64,000 bases of DNA, from assembly GCF_047675955.1 (NCBI RefSeq), contig NC_132923.1:87765637-87829636 (forward strand), read 5' to 3'. Position 1 is the first letter of the stretch. Each line of letters starts with the position of its first letter. The DNA is from Chlorocebus sabaeus (taxonomy: Eukaryota > Chordata > Mammalia > Primates > Cercopithecidae). The notes under the pieces were generated by a model. It saw nothing but the letters and a program-made list of their open reading frames with translations, had not been told where the DNA came from and did not search any database. The translations under genes and the position numbers were made by a program. This document shows positions 22,556 through 33,985 of this stretch, piece after piece.

Positions 22556-22955
22556 CTGGTTATGATGGAATGTCAATGTAAGAGTTTACACAAAGGAATA
22601 ACAAGGTCAAACATTTTATATTAAGCAATTTGGGTTGTTATGTGGAGGATGGATTAGAGGGCAGAGAGTATTGTTAGGGAGTTCTCTAACAATTATGACA
22701 GTAACAGAAAACATGGAAAAGAGTTGAAAAATTCAAGAAATATCTAGGAGTTAAAATTCACAGGATCTGTGATTAGTTGAATGTTGTAGGTGAGGAAAAG
22801 AGAGGAGTCAAGCAACATTTCTAGGTTTCTGGCTTGTTTAAACTGGTGAAAGATAGAGCCACCAAAGGGGTGGAGAAGGGGATTATAAGGAATGTGTTAA
22901 ATTCAGCTTGAATGCTCAGGATCCAGAAATGTCTGGCAAATGTATATGCCTTTCT
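22556..22955 (-). mobile_element. LINE-2 (L2), antisense
   Basis: The text aacaaggtcaaacattttat, then tgtggaggatggattagagg and agagaggagtcaagcaacat, keeps the order of the L2 reverse complement upstream of its 3' end. Confidence 0.65.
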
Positions 22956-23765
22956 AAGGGGATTTTATCATGATAGGAAGAACTTCCAAACAATAGTTAG
23001 TATTGGAAGTTAAGTGGGTGGTGACATAGTGCTTCTCCTCCCTTCGGTTTATCACCACTACCTCAGCCATGGAAGCATCCTTCAGGCTTTAGGAGAAGAG
23101 GTGGCAAGGGTCTGAGTTGGGGCTTGCCTGGTTTAGTTCAGACTGACCTTGAATTCCAAGAAAGGTGTTCTTGGGAACTCTGACTCTGTTGGTATGTTCA
23201 GGGTTTGGGGCTCACCTCCACTGGCATGTAAGAATGTGGGCGCTCACCTCACATGTGCCTTCTAATCCAGGACAACAAGAGTCCACCTGTAGGAGAGACT
23301 AAAACTGCTTCTGTACTCTCTTCCCTGTTAGGACTAGCTCAGAAACTGAGCACAGATAATCTTCCAGGTGGAAGTGGTAGTGCCTACAGAATCAAAGGCT
23401 GGGTCAGGCAGGAGCTAATAACTTTTGCCCCTTCTTACTTCCTACCTGGTCCCTTAATCCTAGGTTTTAGGCTTACTTGACCTGGCTTTGGTGTAACTGC
23501 AGCTCCTTGACTTGTCATGTGGGAAGAGACCAGGCCTATGACATTGTTGGAGGGGAATGAAACAATGAACAGAGATAAACAGGGAGAGCTTCCTCTAAGT
23601 TGTCTTCTGTGAATGCCAGTTCCTAAGTCATTGGTTTTTCTGGGCCATGAAACACCTTTGGTCTGTGGCCAAAAGCAGTATTTGAAGTTTCCCCAGGGTT
23701 CGTGCTCTATTGACTGCTCCTGCTCCCTCTCTGGAAGTTACTGTGGATCCATCTGACTCGTTATT
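22956..23765. other. Unassigned DNA
   Basis: No repeat or gene recognised. Confidence 0.4.
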
Positions 23766-23955
23766 GTGTTCTTTTAATTCATTCATTCAATATATATTAA
23801 GCACCTATCATGTGCAAGTCAGTATACTCAGAGGTAGTTTTTGTGAGCAAACTAGACATGATTTCTGCCCTCCTGGAGTCTAAAGTTTAGTTGTAAGGTG
23901 GGAACAGAGTGGACGACTAGATGCTGAAAGAATCTATTAGGATTTTTTGGAAGTA
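23766..23955 (-). mobile_element. LINE-2 (L2) 3' end, antisense
   Basis: The segments ttcattcattcaatatatat, agcacctatcatgtgcaagt and tctgccctcctggagtctaa are the L2 3' terminus in reverse complement. Confidence 0.75.
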
Positions 23956-23999
23956 GATAGAGACAGATGGGAACTTTGTATCTTCTGCATGTATTCAGG

Positions 24000-24180
24000 G
24001 GCTCCAAATTATTTACATGTTTGAACTCCCAATATCTCCATTAGATAATATTATCCCACATTAGAAATAGGAATATGAAGTTCAGAGAAATTAAGTAATT
24101 CCTTAATATTACATATTTGCTAGGTGCTACTCTAATCCAGGTTTGTATGATACCAAACCTTGTGATGGTTCTACTGTCAT
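24000..24180 (-). mobile_element. MIR SINE, antisense
   Basis: The segments gaatatgaagttcagagaaa, ttaagtaattccttaatatt and gctaggtgctactctaatcc show a degraded MIR in reverse complement. Confidence 0.6.
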
Positions 24181-24499
24181 ACCACTATTCTAAAAGTCAT
24201 TCAAGAAACTCAAAGTTGTAAGCTCTGGGATGACAGGGTCTACTATGACTTTGGTTTCAAGGTTTTGCAATCTGACGTTCAAGAATGTGTTTAAAAGGAT
24301 GCTTGAATTCTCCAACACTAGATGTCAACGGTAGTATATACTCATACATGCGTACATTTTTCTGGGAGAGGATTTGCAACTTCTACCAGACTTCCAGAGG
24401 TAGCTGTGACCTGATATAGATCTAGGGCCACTACTTTACACCCTATTCTAGGCTTCTTCCTGTCCTTCTATGTCTACATCTGCAGTAGCTGTTTGTCAT

Positions 24500-24660
24500 T
24501 AAAGAGGCAGTGTAATATATTGGAAAGACCTTGGAACAGTCAGGCAGGAGCTCTTGACACCACTCCCAGTCATACTATTAATGTGTAGTGTGGCCTTTCT
24601 TCAACAAGTCTCTTCTCCTCATTGACCCTCACCTGCCAGGACTGTGTGAGTCCATGTGTG
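24500..24660 (+). mobile_element. MIR-like SINE, sense
   Basis: The segments gcagtgtaatatattggaaa, cagtcaggcaggagctcttg and ttcttcaacaagtctcttct resemble the start and middle of a MIR/MIR3 element. Confidence 0.55.
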
Positions 24661-25404
24661 GTCTCAAGGACAGTATCTCCCAGTTGGACTGCAAAGCACA
24701 TTGCAGATTTCACACACTTGGTGAGCTCCAAGTGGCAATATGCAGAATGACAGGCACTGAGCCTGGTAGTAACAGCTGGGAAGGCAGCTCTCTGCTGTCA
24801 GGGCTCACTGAGAACCTGTTTACCCAACTACTATAGATCATGAATAATTCTATCACATCCTGAATCTTTAGGCAGACAGCCTTTGAGGTCATGACCTCCA
24901 ACTTTCCAGCCAATAGGAGCCAGAAGATTGGCCTCTTGCTCCCGAATCCCATCACTTGTGTCTTTAACACGAGTGTGGCCCCCACTAGAATGTGCTTTCT
25001 TCTTCTTACAATGTCAAAACGCCTGCACTCTCAAGTGACTGAGTCAGTACTAAATATTTAATGCATGAAGTCTGCCTTCCCAGGGCCTTTGATCTGAAAC
25101 TTCTTAAAAACATCTTAAAAGCCCTTCAGAAACTGGTTAGTATTTCATTACAGTCACTTAAAATAGATTTATTTTATCAAAACATTCTGTCAGAAACCCT
25201 GAAGGCGGGATGAGTAACCCCCAGTGATTCTGACAGGACTGCCTCCCCACATTAGGCACCCAGCATCTCTGGACAGCCCCACCCTCATGCTGAGGGGATG
25301 CAGCTGTTAGAGGCATGCCCCTAATGATTCCAGAGCTGTGAGCAGAGGAGGTGGCAAGGCTTGTCAGAAGCCTTGGGAAGCTGCATCAATAACACCCCCA
25401 TGAA
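24661..25404. other. Unassigned DNA
   Basis: No repeat or gene recognised. Confidence 0.4.
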
Positions 25405-25620
25405 GGGAATGAACATTTATTGAGAGTCTGCCACCTTACCTGGGGTACTCACTTGTCGAAACTTGTGGAATCATCATAACAGCCCTGTGAAGTGGGTGGT
25501 AGTGTCTCTGTTCTACCCATTAGGAAACTGAGGCTGAGGCTTAAAGGCATGTGGGACTTACTCAAGGTCACAGAGTAGAATTAAGATGAAAACGTAGGTC
25601 TAGTTGAAAAGCATATGTTT
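25405..25620 (-). mobile_element. MIR SINE, antisense
   Basis: The order is aatgaacatttattgagagt, cccattaggaaactgaggct and acttactcaaggtcacagag, all MIR landmarks in reverse complement. Confidence 0.75.
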
Positions 25621-26665
25621 TTGTTTTTGGGGTTTTTTTTTTTCCACTGAAAATGACCATTTTACTGAAGACTCTCAGTGATTTCTTTCTTTAAAAAGAA
25701 AAAAATAAATGAAATAGCATTTTGTAAAAATATGTAAGTGGTACATGCTAATTCAAAGGATATAGAAAGGAATAAGGATGATATTTTAAAATCACTTGAA
25801 ATCCTATCATCTAGAAAAATATTTTTAGTTATTTCTTGAATGACATTGGATTAATTGATATTTTGCCACTTTCTGATTGTTTCTTTATTAGCTTCTCGTT
25901 TCAGCTTTCTCAAACCCTACCATTCCCCCAGCTTTAGATAGGGGAAAGATGAGGGGAAAAGAAGTAGGGCATGATTCTTTCTTCCACCACCAACCGAAGG
26001 GGACAAAATCAACTCTCAAAAAACAAAACCCAACACAATCAGGGGCTAAAGTGGATGCCAGAGTGAAACAGAAAGTTCTGTCCAGTTCCAGCCACTAGGT
26101 GACCTAAGAAAACTCACTTTGTGCAAGAAATAGTCCTACCCGGTAGATTCCCAGAACTGGTGTGATCATCAGTGAGACTATGAGGTAGAAGTTTTTTGTA
26201 GGCTGGAAAATACTATCCAGATTTCTGTGGAAATACTAGAAAGAAAAAGACTGTAAGAAGTAGTGTTATCTCAATACCCCTGGGTCCATTGGTAGGATAA
26301 CTATATATCTCTCTCCTTCTGACCAAGATAGTCCTTACTTATACCTGTCATCCCAACATGATTAATAATAACATTGTCTTTCACTCTCAGAAGTGTCCTT
26401 ACTTGGGTAAGTTATATGGCTACTGCTCATATATGATTAGGTAACTCCATGAGAGAGAGGATGACAGAACAGAGCAATGAAGGAGGTTCCCTGTAGGGTG
26501 GGGCTGCATGTGGGCTAGCAAAGCAGCTAGAGCTTTAGAAGGCAGCAGTGAGAGGGAATTTTGTGCACAGAGACTAGCAGGCAAGAAAAAAATAATATGA
26601 AGAGGCTGACCTGACATGCAATGGTCAATCTGTAAGAGGCTGGCCCGCCTTCTTACAGAGGGCAG
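25621..26665. other. Unassigned DNA
   Basis: There is no confident feature. The part at 25730-25830 (ggtacatgctaattcaaagg, then gaaatcctatcatctagaa) resembles an old interspersed repeat that I cannot name. Confidence 0.35.
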
Positions 26666-26688
26666 GATACCATCTCACACCAGTTAGA

Positions 26689-27162
26689 ATGGCGATCATT
26701 AAAAAGTCAGGAAACAACAGGTGCTGGAGAGGATGTGGAGAAATAGGAACACTTTTACACTGTTGGTGGGATTGTAAACTAGTTCAACCATTATGGAAAA
26801 CAGTATGGCGATTCCTCAAGGATCTAGAACTAGATGTACCATATGACCCAGCCATCCCATTACTAGGTATATACCCAAAGGATTATAAATTATGCTGCTA
26901 TAAAGACACATGCACACGTATGTTTATTGCAGCACTATTCACAATAGCAAAGACTTGGAATCAACCCAAATGTCCATCAGTGACAGATTGGATTAAGAAA
27001 ATGTGGCACATATACACCATGGAATACTATGCAGCCATAAAAAAGGATGAGTTTGTGTCCTTTGTAGGGACATGGATGCAGCTGGAAACCATCATTCTTA
27101 GCAAACTATCACAAGAACAGAAAACCAAACACCGCATGTTCTCACTCATAGGCAGGAACTGA
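26689..27162 (+). pseudogene. LINE-1 ORF2 C-terminal remnant (157 codons, open)
   Basis: The open frame holds the extreme C-terminus of the L1 ORF2 protein. The ORF2 protein as a whole is an endonuclease and reverse transcriptase that copies L1 RNA into the genome. The cysteine-rich motif (Cys-x3-Cys-x7-His-x4-Cys, from Cys-Trp-Arg-Gly-Cys) is intact. The endonuclease and reverse transcriptase domains lie upstream and are absent, so no enzyme activity is possible. The start Met is an internal ORF2 residue, not a real initiation site. The frame ends at the normal ORF2 stop region. It is homologous to the end of the larger L1PA at 46891-51631. Confidence 0.9.
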
Positions 27163-27217
27163 ACAATGAGATCACTTGGACTCGGGAAGGGGAACATCAC
27201 ACACCGGGGCCTATCAT

Positions 27218-27239
27218 GGGGAGGGGGCAGGGGGGAGGG
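27218..27239 (+). other. G-rich polypurine tract, G-quadruplex candidate
   Basis: Four G-runs (4, 5, 6 and 3 guanines) are separated by single or double bases. This is the known G-rich tract of the L1PA 3' UTR. Confidence 0.75.
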
Positions 27240-27479
27240 ATTGCATTGGGAGTTATACCTGATGTAAATGACGAGTTGATGGGTGCAGCACACCAACATG
27301 GCACAAGTATACATATGTAGCAAACCTGCACGTTGTGCACATGTACCCTACAACTTGAAGTTTAATAATAATAAATAAATTAAAAAAAAAAAAAAAGAAA
27401 TAACACTTGGAGGAATTCAGCACTGAATGAAAACATGAAGCTCTCTTATAAGCTTCCAAACATCCCTTATAGATTCTTT

Positions 27480-27600
27480 TCATGTTATAAAAGGGAAAAC
27501 TGATGCACAAGAGGATAAGCTATTCAGTGGCAGAGCTAGAATTGGAAGCCAAAGTTTTGGCTCCAAAGCCTATACACTTAACCACAATGTTATACTACCT
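27480..27600 (-). mobile_element. MIR SINE, antisense
   Basis: The segments gcagagctagaattggaagc and ccaaagcctatacacttaac are MIR 5' part landmarks in reverse complement. Confidence 0.7.
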
Positions 27601-28099
27601 CTTGGTCTAAAACATTTAACTTGTATTTTATTGCTCTTTCCTCTGCCTGGAATGGCCTCTCTCACCAATTTTCTGAGAAAACTGATAATATAGGATTCAG
27701 GAAGCCATTTCCAGTCAGGCTTTCAGAAATGGAGCAACCTTAGTTGACAGGATTCCTTCCTACTTCATTTTAAAAATACTTATTCAGCTCAGTCCAGTCC
27801 TGGGATGTGCACATAGAGAGAAGGGGGAAGAATGGAATAGCACAAAATCAGTGAAACCACTTCCTCAGGGGTCTTTTATTGCATTAGAGAGAAACGAGAC
27901 TTTTAACACTCCTAATATTGTGTTAGAAAACACAATATTGTCCTTATATTATAAATGTGTGGGTCCAACAATAAGGACAATATAATATAAAAGAGGACAA
28001 GAAAGGGTTGGACAAATAGTCAGAAATGGCTTGCTAGAGAATGTAGACCTTAAGTTAAATCTCAAAGCATGAAAGAATGATCCCATTTTTAGGTATAAG
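27601..28099. other. Unassigned DNA with overlapping short inverted repeats
   Basis: No repeat family is recognised. Two inverted repeats overlap: aatattgtgtt with aacacaatatt (27914-27939, 4-nt loop), and atattgtccttat (27935-27947) with ataaggacaatat (27971-27983). Confidence 0.5.
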
Positions 28100-28230
28100 G
28101 AGTCTGGATGCCATATACTTCCAAACTGTGAAACTAAGGCTCAGACTTATCTAGGGTCTCATAGCTGGAAAGTGACAGGTTTAAGTGTCCTAGTTCCTAC
28201 CCTAGTGATCTGTACTGCTTTCTGATGTAA
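28100..28230 (-). mobile_element. MIR SINE, antisense
   Basis: The segments gaaactaaggctcagactta, ggtctcatagctggaaagtg and tgatctgtactgctttct follow MIR reverse-complement order. Confidence 0.65.
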
Positions 28231-28766
28231 GCAATTAGTGGAAGACTGAGTGGCTAGAATGGGCAAGAAATACCCAGAGAGGTGGGAAGTGGGGAGCAGC
28301 AAATAGAATACAGAAGAGGTGGGGATAGGCAAAGCATAATGGTATGGACAATAAATGAGGAAACTCAGAGAAGCATCTTCTGGGGCAGATGCAGCCTATA
28401 AACTTTTTATATTGGAAGGTTGCCTGGGTATTATGAATCCCCTTTCCTTCCAACTTTGTAAAATAAAGGGCTCCAGAAAGAGTATCTGTTCTGTCTTTGT
28501 TTTCTTACTCACCAAGACTCTCAGCATCCTCCAGAGAAGCTTTTGCTTCTGCTGCAACCAGCTTCCCATTAGAATTCCTGGACATTGCTTAGTGTTGCTT
28601 AGTGTTCTGTATTGAACCCATGATGTGTAAAGAAGATACCAAGCTTGTTGCAGTCACATTCCATGAGGTTTCCTGGACACCCCCAGGATACCACAGGCAA
28701 ATCATATTGCCACAAACATGTCATCTACAAACACTCATCTGTTTGGTTATTTGCTGTCACGATCAC
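28231..28766. other. Unassigned DNA
   Basis: No repeat or gene recognised. Confidence 0.4.
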
Positions 28767-29169
28767 TGTCTTATTCTGTTTTCTGTTGCTGTAATTGAAT
28801 GCCTGAGACTGGGTAATTTATAAGGAATAAATTCATTTCTTACAGTTTGGGAGGCTGGGGAGCCCAGGAGCATGGCACCAGCAGCTTCTCAGCTTCTGGT
28901 GAGGGCCTGCTTGCCGCATCATAATATGGAAGGAAGCATCACAGAGCAGGAGGGCTTGTGAGAGAGCTGGCCTGTCTTTTATAGCAGATCCACTCTCGTG
29001 ATAACTAATTCACTCCCATGATGACTTATTAATAATCTATTAACACATAATGAGGGCTCATGCCCTCATGACCCAATTATCTCTCACAGATCCCACCTCT
29101 TAATACTGTTACATTGGGGATTAACTTTCAACCTGAGTTTCGGAGGGGACAAACATTCATACCAGAACA
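28767..29169 (-). mobile_element. MaLR-type LTR (MLT1/MST group), antisense
   Basis: The 403-bp element starts TGTCTTATTCTG and ends ACCAGAACA on the plus strand. Internal text gcctgagactgggtaattta, ggctggggagcccaggagca and cattggggattaactttcaa is the reverse complement of a MaLR LTR. The flanks ATCAC and TTCAC are a near-match 5-bp duplication. Confidence 0.8.
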
Positions 29170-29508
29170 TTCACTTTCTACAATTCAGCCAAAGGGGCTC
29201 CTGGATCCTTCACTCGGCAGTTTGCTTTGGAACTGAGGGCAAATGCTTAAACTGAAAGAGCAAATAGAATAGCAGAATTTCAGGTACAGGTCAGGAATAG
29301 TTCCTGCTTATGGATAACATGTCACTTCCTTAATCGGACCAAAAACCACAACAGTTTTGAGGACTCTCCTCTGGGAATAGGCCTATTTTCTAGAGCTATG
29401 GGTTTGGATTATGCTATAAGAGTGAGTTGGAACCCCCTAGCACTCTCTTCCTATCTTATGAGAACTACATGCTCTTACATTAAGTACCTAGCACAGTGCC
29501 TCGTATAT
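29170..29508. other. Unassigned DNA
   Basis: No repeat or gene recognised. Confidence 0.4.
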
Positions 29509-29519
29509 GAGAGACTCTT

Positions 29520-29528
29520 TCTTTCTTT

Positions 29529-29560
<32 letters not shown>

Positions 29561-29825
29561 TTTGAGACGGAGTCTCGCTCTGTCGCCCAGGCTGGAGTGC
29601 AGTGGCGCGATCTCGGCTCACTGCAAGCTCTGCCTCCTGGGTTCACGCCATTCTCCTGCCTCAGCCTCCTGAGTAGCTGGGACTACAGGCGCCCGCCACC
29701 GTGCCCGGCTAATTTTTTGTATTTTTAGTAGAGACGGGGTTTCACCGTGGTCTCGATCTCCTGACCTTGTGATCCACCCATCTCGGCCTCCCAAAGTGCT
29801 GGGATTACAGGCGTGAGCCACCGCG
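29520..29825 (-). mobile_element. AluY, antisense, with a 12-bp internal deletion (AluYd-like)
   Basis: It has a low-divergence AluY body (gcaagctctgcctcctggg, gtgatccacccatctcggc). The text caccgtggtctcgatctcc lacks the 12 bases that normally lie between caccgtg and gtctcgatc. Target duplication gagagactctt lies at 29509-29519 and 29826-29836. The first seven or so Alu bases are missing at the 29825 end. The young look and the deletion resemble the AluYd lineage. Confidence 0.9.
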
Positions 29826-29836
29826 GAGAGACTCTT

Positions 29837-30153
29837 AATAGATGTCTATTCTCTTCCCCACATACTCCCCAGCCACCTGCTCATAATTCTGTCTTTATGT
29901 TTTTTGGTTTTTATCTCTCTCTTTCTTCTCCCTCTCGGTCTCTGTGTCTCTTTCTCTGTCTTTGTCTCTATATTTTCCCTGCACCCAGCATCTCTTTAAG
30001 AGAGCAGGTAGTTAGCTCTGAAACCCAGGTTCACTGTTATCTGTGTCATGCTTGTATTCGAGCAAAAAGGCAAGAAAGTTATACTCTGAACAGCCTCCAC
30101 ACAGAAAGGGGGTCACAGGCTTCCCTGCGATCTGCCTGCTTTTCATGCCATTG
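29837..30153. other. Unassigned DNA with a pyrimidine-rich stretch
   Basis: The piece at 29915-29975 is rich in TCTCT/TTTCT. A 151-codon plus frame spanning 29813-30268 runs from Alu through this stretch into another Alu and is not a gene. Confidence 0.4.
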
Positions 30154-30190
30154 TATAGTAGCCCTCCCTTCTACTCAGGGGGGTTACATT

Positions 30191-30494
30191 TATTTATTTG
30201 TTTGTTTGTTTGTTTGTTTGTTTGTTTGTTTATTTTTTTTTGAGACGAAGTCTCACTTTGTCGCCTAGGCTGGAATGCAGTGGTGCAGTCTTGACTCACT
30301 GCAACCTCCACCTCCCAGGTTCAAGTGATTCTCCTGCCTCAGCCTCCTGAGTAGCTGGAATTACAGGCGCATACCTCCACGTACAGCTAATTTTTTAATT
30401 TTTAGTAGAGATGGGGTTTCACCATGTTGGTCAGGCTGATCTCGAACTCCTGACCTCGTGATTCACCTGCCTTGGCTTCCCAAAGTGCTGGGAC
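30191..30494 (-). mobile_element. AluS, antisense, inserted in the Tigger element
   Basis: It begins with a TTTG-repeat tail (30197-30230), then an AluS-like body (gcaacctccacctcccaggt), and stops at aaagtgctggg. The last 25 or so bases (Alu 5' end) are missing. The target text actcagggg...ttacatt occurs on both sides, differing only by two Gs in the G run. Confidence 0.88.
30197..30230 (+). repeat. (TTTG)n microsatellite in the Alu tail
   Basis: Eight TTTG-type units end in TTTATTTTTTTT. It is the expanded, mutated A-tail of the antisense Alu. Confidence 0.85.
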
Positions 30495-31299
30495 TCAGGG
30501 GTTACATTCTAAGACCCCCAGTGGATGCCTGAAACCATAGATAGTACAAAATCCTATATGTACTATGTTTTTTCCTATCATACATACCTGTGATAAAGTT
30601 TGATTTATACATCGGGCATAGTAAGAGATTAACAACAATAACTAACAGTAAAATAGAACAATTATAACTTAAAATAGTATAATTATATACTATAATAGAA
30701 GTAAAATAAGGGTTACTTCAATACAAGCACTGTGATTCAAGGACAGTCGATCTGATAAACAAGATAGCTACTCAGTGACTAATGGGCAGGTAGTGTATGG
30801 CTACATGAGATAAAAGGATAATTCAAGTCCTATGTGGGATGAAGCAGGATGAAGAGGGATGGTGTGAGATTTCACCATGTTATTTAACAGCCCACAATTT
30901 AAAACTTATGAATTGTTTATTTCTGAAATTTTTTATTTAATATTTTTGGACTGTGGGTAACTGAAACCATGGAAAATGAAACTGGATAAGTGGGGACTAC
31001 TGTACAGAAAAATTCCTTTCTAACTTGAAATTTAGTTTCTATGGGAATTCAGAGTTGAATGTGACTTTCAGTTTTGTGTTTTTGATAAATAGCCTGCATT
31101 TATCAACAGATAGGTGATAAATTTTTCAACTACATACTCTTGGTTGTTTTTTTGTTGGATGCTAGTTATAGTGGAAAATGCAGTGTTCAAGGTCTGTGAC
31201 CTGGGTTCCAGTCTTGGCTCTGCCTAGTCCCATTCCCATCTCCCCCAGTATTACCATAAGAGTTTATTTGAACTGCAAGGTGAGAAACAGTGCTCATCA

Positions 31300-31760
31300 A
31301 ACCTCTTGCTCTAAATTCATTCCAGTCTTATTTCCCTCTAACCTCACCAGGCATGCTATACTCCATCCATCCCAAACTGCTCACTATATTCAAAGGTCAA
31401 GGCATATTTCATATACATATTGTGGGCCTTGTACAAGTGGTCCATCTGCTTTTTCTTAGGTCAACTACTCTAAGAATTTATACTCGTGGTTCAGGACCCA
31501 GATCAAATGTCCCCTTACTTCAAGGCTCCAGTAATTCCTCAGGAAGATTTAGGCCTTCCTTCCTCTGTTTCTCTCAGTGCCTTGTGCCTCTTTTAAATCC
31601 AGCATTTTATGCCTAGTATTATCTTTGTTCCCTCTTCTCCCTGCTAGATTGTGAACTAATTGTGGACAAGGATTGGATCTGATTTATCACTGTTTCCCCA
31701 GTGCCCAGCACAGAGCTTGGTACAGGGGAGATGTTTCCTGCAAGTTTGTGGAATAATACC
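31300..31760 (+). mobile_element. LINE-2 (L2) 3' end, sense
   Basis: The segments atcaaatgtccccttacttc, agattgtgaactaattgtgg and cagtgcccagcacagagctt are the L2 3' landmarks in the sense direction. The 5' limit is approximate. Confidence 0.7.
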
Positions 31761-32795
31761 ATAGGGGCTGTGACATGTTCACTGAGCACTTGCTCTGGGC
31801 CAGCTCTATGAGAGATAATGTTTATATGCCATTTCATTTTATTCAGCCCACTCTGGCTGGTGCTCTCCCTAAACTATCCCTTTAATATGCCTCTCATATC
31901 TGTAGTGCCACACGTAATCCTCAGTCAGGACTTCATTTCTTGATGATCTGTTTCCTGACTCTATCTTGGGGAATGCCATGTATCCAATACTAGGAGATTC
32001 TTACCAGTTGGATTTGTTCAGCTCATATTGAGAGTGAAAAAATCCCAGAAACTGGACAACAAAAGTTCTGCCAAGAAAGCTATCATTTTATTTGGAGGAT
32101 CCCATATAAAGGTGTTAGAGTCATGCGGAGTGGGAGAGGGAGGCTCAATGAAGGCCCAGCCCTTGAGATAATGTGGAAATGAGATGTGACTCTTTTGAGT
32201 TGCGGCCAATTAGCACACAGATTAAATGACAGCAAAAGGGACTCATTAGACTATTCAGAGAGTCTGGAATTTGATCAAATTTGGTGAGAAGCCAAAGTCC
32301 CAGTGGGAAGCTAGATAGATGCCTGACCATGTCTGGCTCCAAGAGGCTTGTAGGGAACCAGGCAATGGCTCCTGTTTGGGTGATATTACAAAGGGGACTC
32401 ATGTGCAGAAGATTTTGGACAGAAAAGAGGTGATTTCCAGAGATTATTTTAATAAAATTCAACAGTCCTAGTATCTAAACATGGATCTGGCTCTCCAGAA
32501 AAGAGAGATGGCTAAAACAAGAGCTGTATCTACCCTGAAAGAAAGCACCCAGTCTAGTGTGGGAGGCAAGACTCATACACGAGTAACTGTGAGGGAAGGT
32601 AAGAAGAACCATACTGTGAAAAAGTCATTGATAAGGGACTGTGGGAGTTCAGAGAGGGAGGTCACTCCTACCTGAGCTAAAGTGTTGTTTGCAGACAAAG
32701 TTACTTAAAAGCTCCTAATACGGTGCTAAATTCATAGTAGGTAACCAATAAATATACATTATCTTCTTTCTCCTCTTCTCCCCATATTAAATCTT
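31761..32795. other. Mostly unassigned DNA
   Basis: A short MIR-like piece may lie at 31780-31850. Otherwise nothing is recognised. Confidence 0.35.
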
Positions 32796-32809
32796 TCAAC
32801 TTTATTTTT

Positions 32810-33130
32810 GTTTTATTTTATTTATTTTTATTTATTTATTTATTTTTGAGATAGAGTTTTGCAGTTGTTGCCTAGGCTGGAGTGCAATGGTGTGATCTCA
32901 GCTCACTGCAACCTCTGCCTTCAGGGTTCAAGTGATTCTTCTGCCTCAGCCTCCCAAGTAGCTAGGATTACAGGCATGTGCCACCACACCCAGCTAATTT
33001 TTTTGTATTTAGTAGAGATGGGGTTTCACCACGTTAATCAGGGTGGTCGCAAACTCTTGACGTCAGGTGATCCACCTGCCTCGGCCTCCCAAAGTGCTGG
33101 AATTGTAGACGTGTGCCCACACGCCCAGCC
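32810..33130 (-). mobile_element. AluS/AluJ-type, antisense
   Basis: The TTTA-rich tail is followed by a full-length but diverged Alu (cactgcaacctctgccttca). The 14-bp target duplication tcaactttattttt lies at 32796-32809 and 33131-33144. Confidence 0.9.
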
Positions 33131-33144
33131 TCAACTTTATTTTT

Positions 33145-33985
33145 AATGTTTCATCAAGTCATTCATTCTTTGGGATTTTTCTTCACTCGCTTCCATGCCA
33201 TAGAACAAGGTATGTGCTTCTGTGATAGAAAAATAATCAGAAAATGACCTTGCTTCAGTCTGTGATGGGCCTGAGCCAAAGCTGAACTAAGGAGGTAGGC
33301 CCTAGTCCAGCTAAGCCTCTGCTCACCTGGTCTATATACAAACTCTGCAGAGCATATTACCTGCATCTATGCATGCAAAAGTCTATTTTTATTTCTAAAA
33401 TTCTGCTTCCTGAGTGGAGTGGGAGTTAAACTTTATATTTCTTTGATGTTCAATACTGAATGGCTTATGGGAGCCCTGGCAGAGTAGTTTCAAATAAGCA
33501 TTTTAATGTAGAATAAAGGTCAATGTGCTGGAATTCGAAACCATTAATCCTTTTGCTCTTAAGGAAGACTGCACTTTAACAGAATAAATAACAGATTAAA
33601 TTATAAGAGTTCTTGAAATTCCAATGAGAAAAAATACACATTACATTGTTTAGAATTGAAACCGATGAGACCTTAATGTTCTCTCCCTTGCTCTCCTATT
33701 TTTGGTTGCCAAGATTTAGAAGGTAAAGAGAAATTGTTCTTTTAATTTTCTATTGTTTTGAAGGTACAGAGATGTTTGAGTCTCTGAAGGTTAAGGGATC
33801 AATTATATTGAAAAATAAGCCCTTAGTTTTATGGATAGAATAAGTGAATCATCATAGCTGGTGAACAGAACCTCCATGCTAATTTACTTTCAGTGAGCAA
33901 GGCTACAGAAAGGGACACAGAAAATCAGCCATTAAATGGTCCAGCAAACTCTGCCCAAGTTAGTCATCCTAGGTGACCATTCAAG
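33145..33985. other. Unassigned DNA
   Basis: No repeat or gene recognised. Confidence 0.4.

Larger units (their letters stand above)
26666..27395 (+). mobile_element. 5'-truncated L1PA (primate LINE-1)
   Basis: About 730 bp covers the last 160 or so codons of ORF2, the complete 3' UTR and a poly(A) tail (27381-27395). The wording is of L1PA type, for example acaccggggcctatcatggg in the 3' UTR. I found no matching flanking duplication, which is unusual for so young a copy. Confidence 0.9.
30156..31002. mobile_element. Tigger-type (TcMar) nonautonomous DNA transposon, split by Alu
   Basis: The left end reads tagtagccctccctt and the right end aagtggggactactg, which are degraded inverted ends of the CAGTAGTCCCC type. 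TA dinucleotides flank it (30154-30155, 31003-31004), as expected for Tc1/mariner elements. Internal text agacccccagtggatgcctg and aaacttatgaattgtttatt fits a MER44/Tigger7-like element; the subfamily is tentative. No transposase frame. Confidence 0.8.

Noticed and set aside
26640..27420. A target duplication around the truncated L1PA (for example aagaaa-type matches)
   Set aside because: The matches are short A-rich strings that occur by chance; nothing over 7 bp lines up with the ends.
29813..30268. 151-codon open frame with a Leu/Phe/Cys-Val repeat end
   Set aside because: It starts in one Alu, crosses pyrimidine-rich DNA and ends in the TTTG tail of another Alu.
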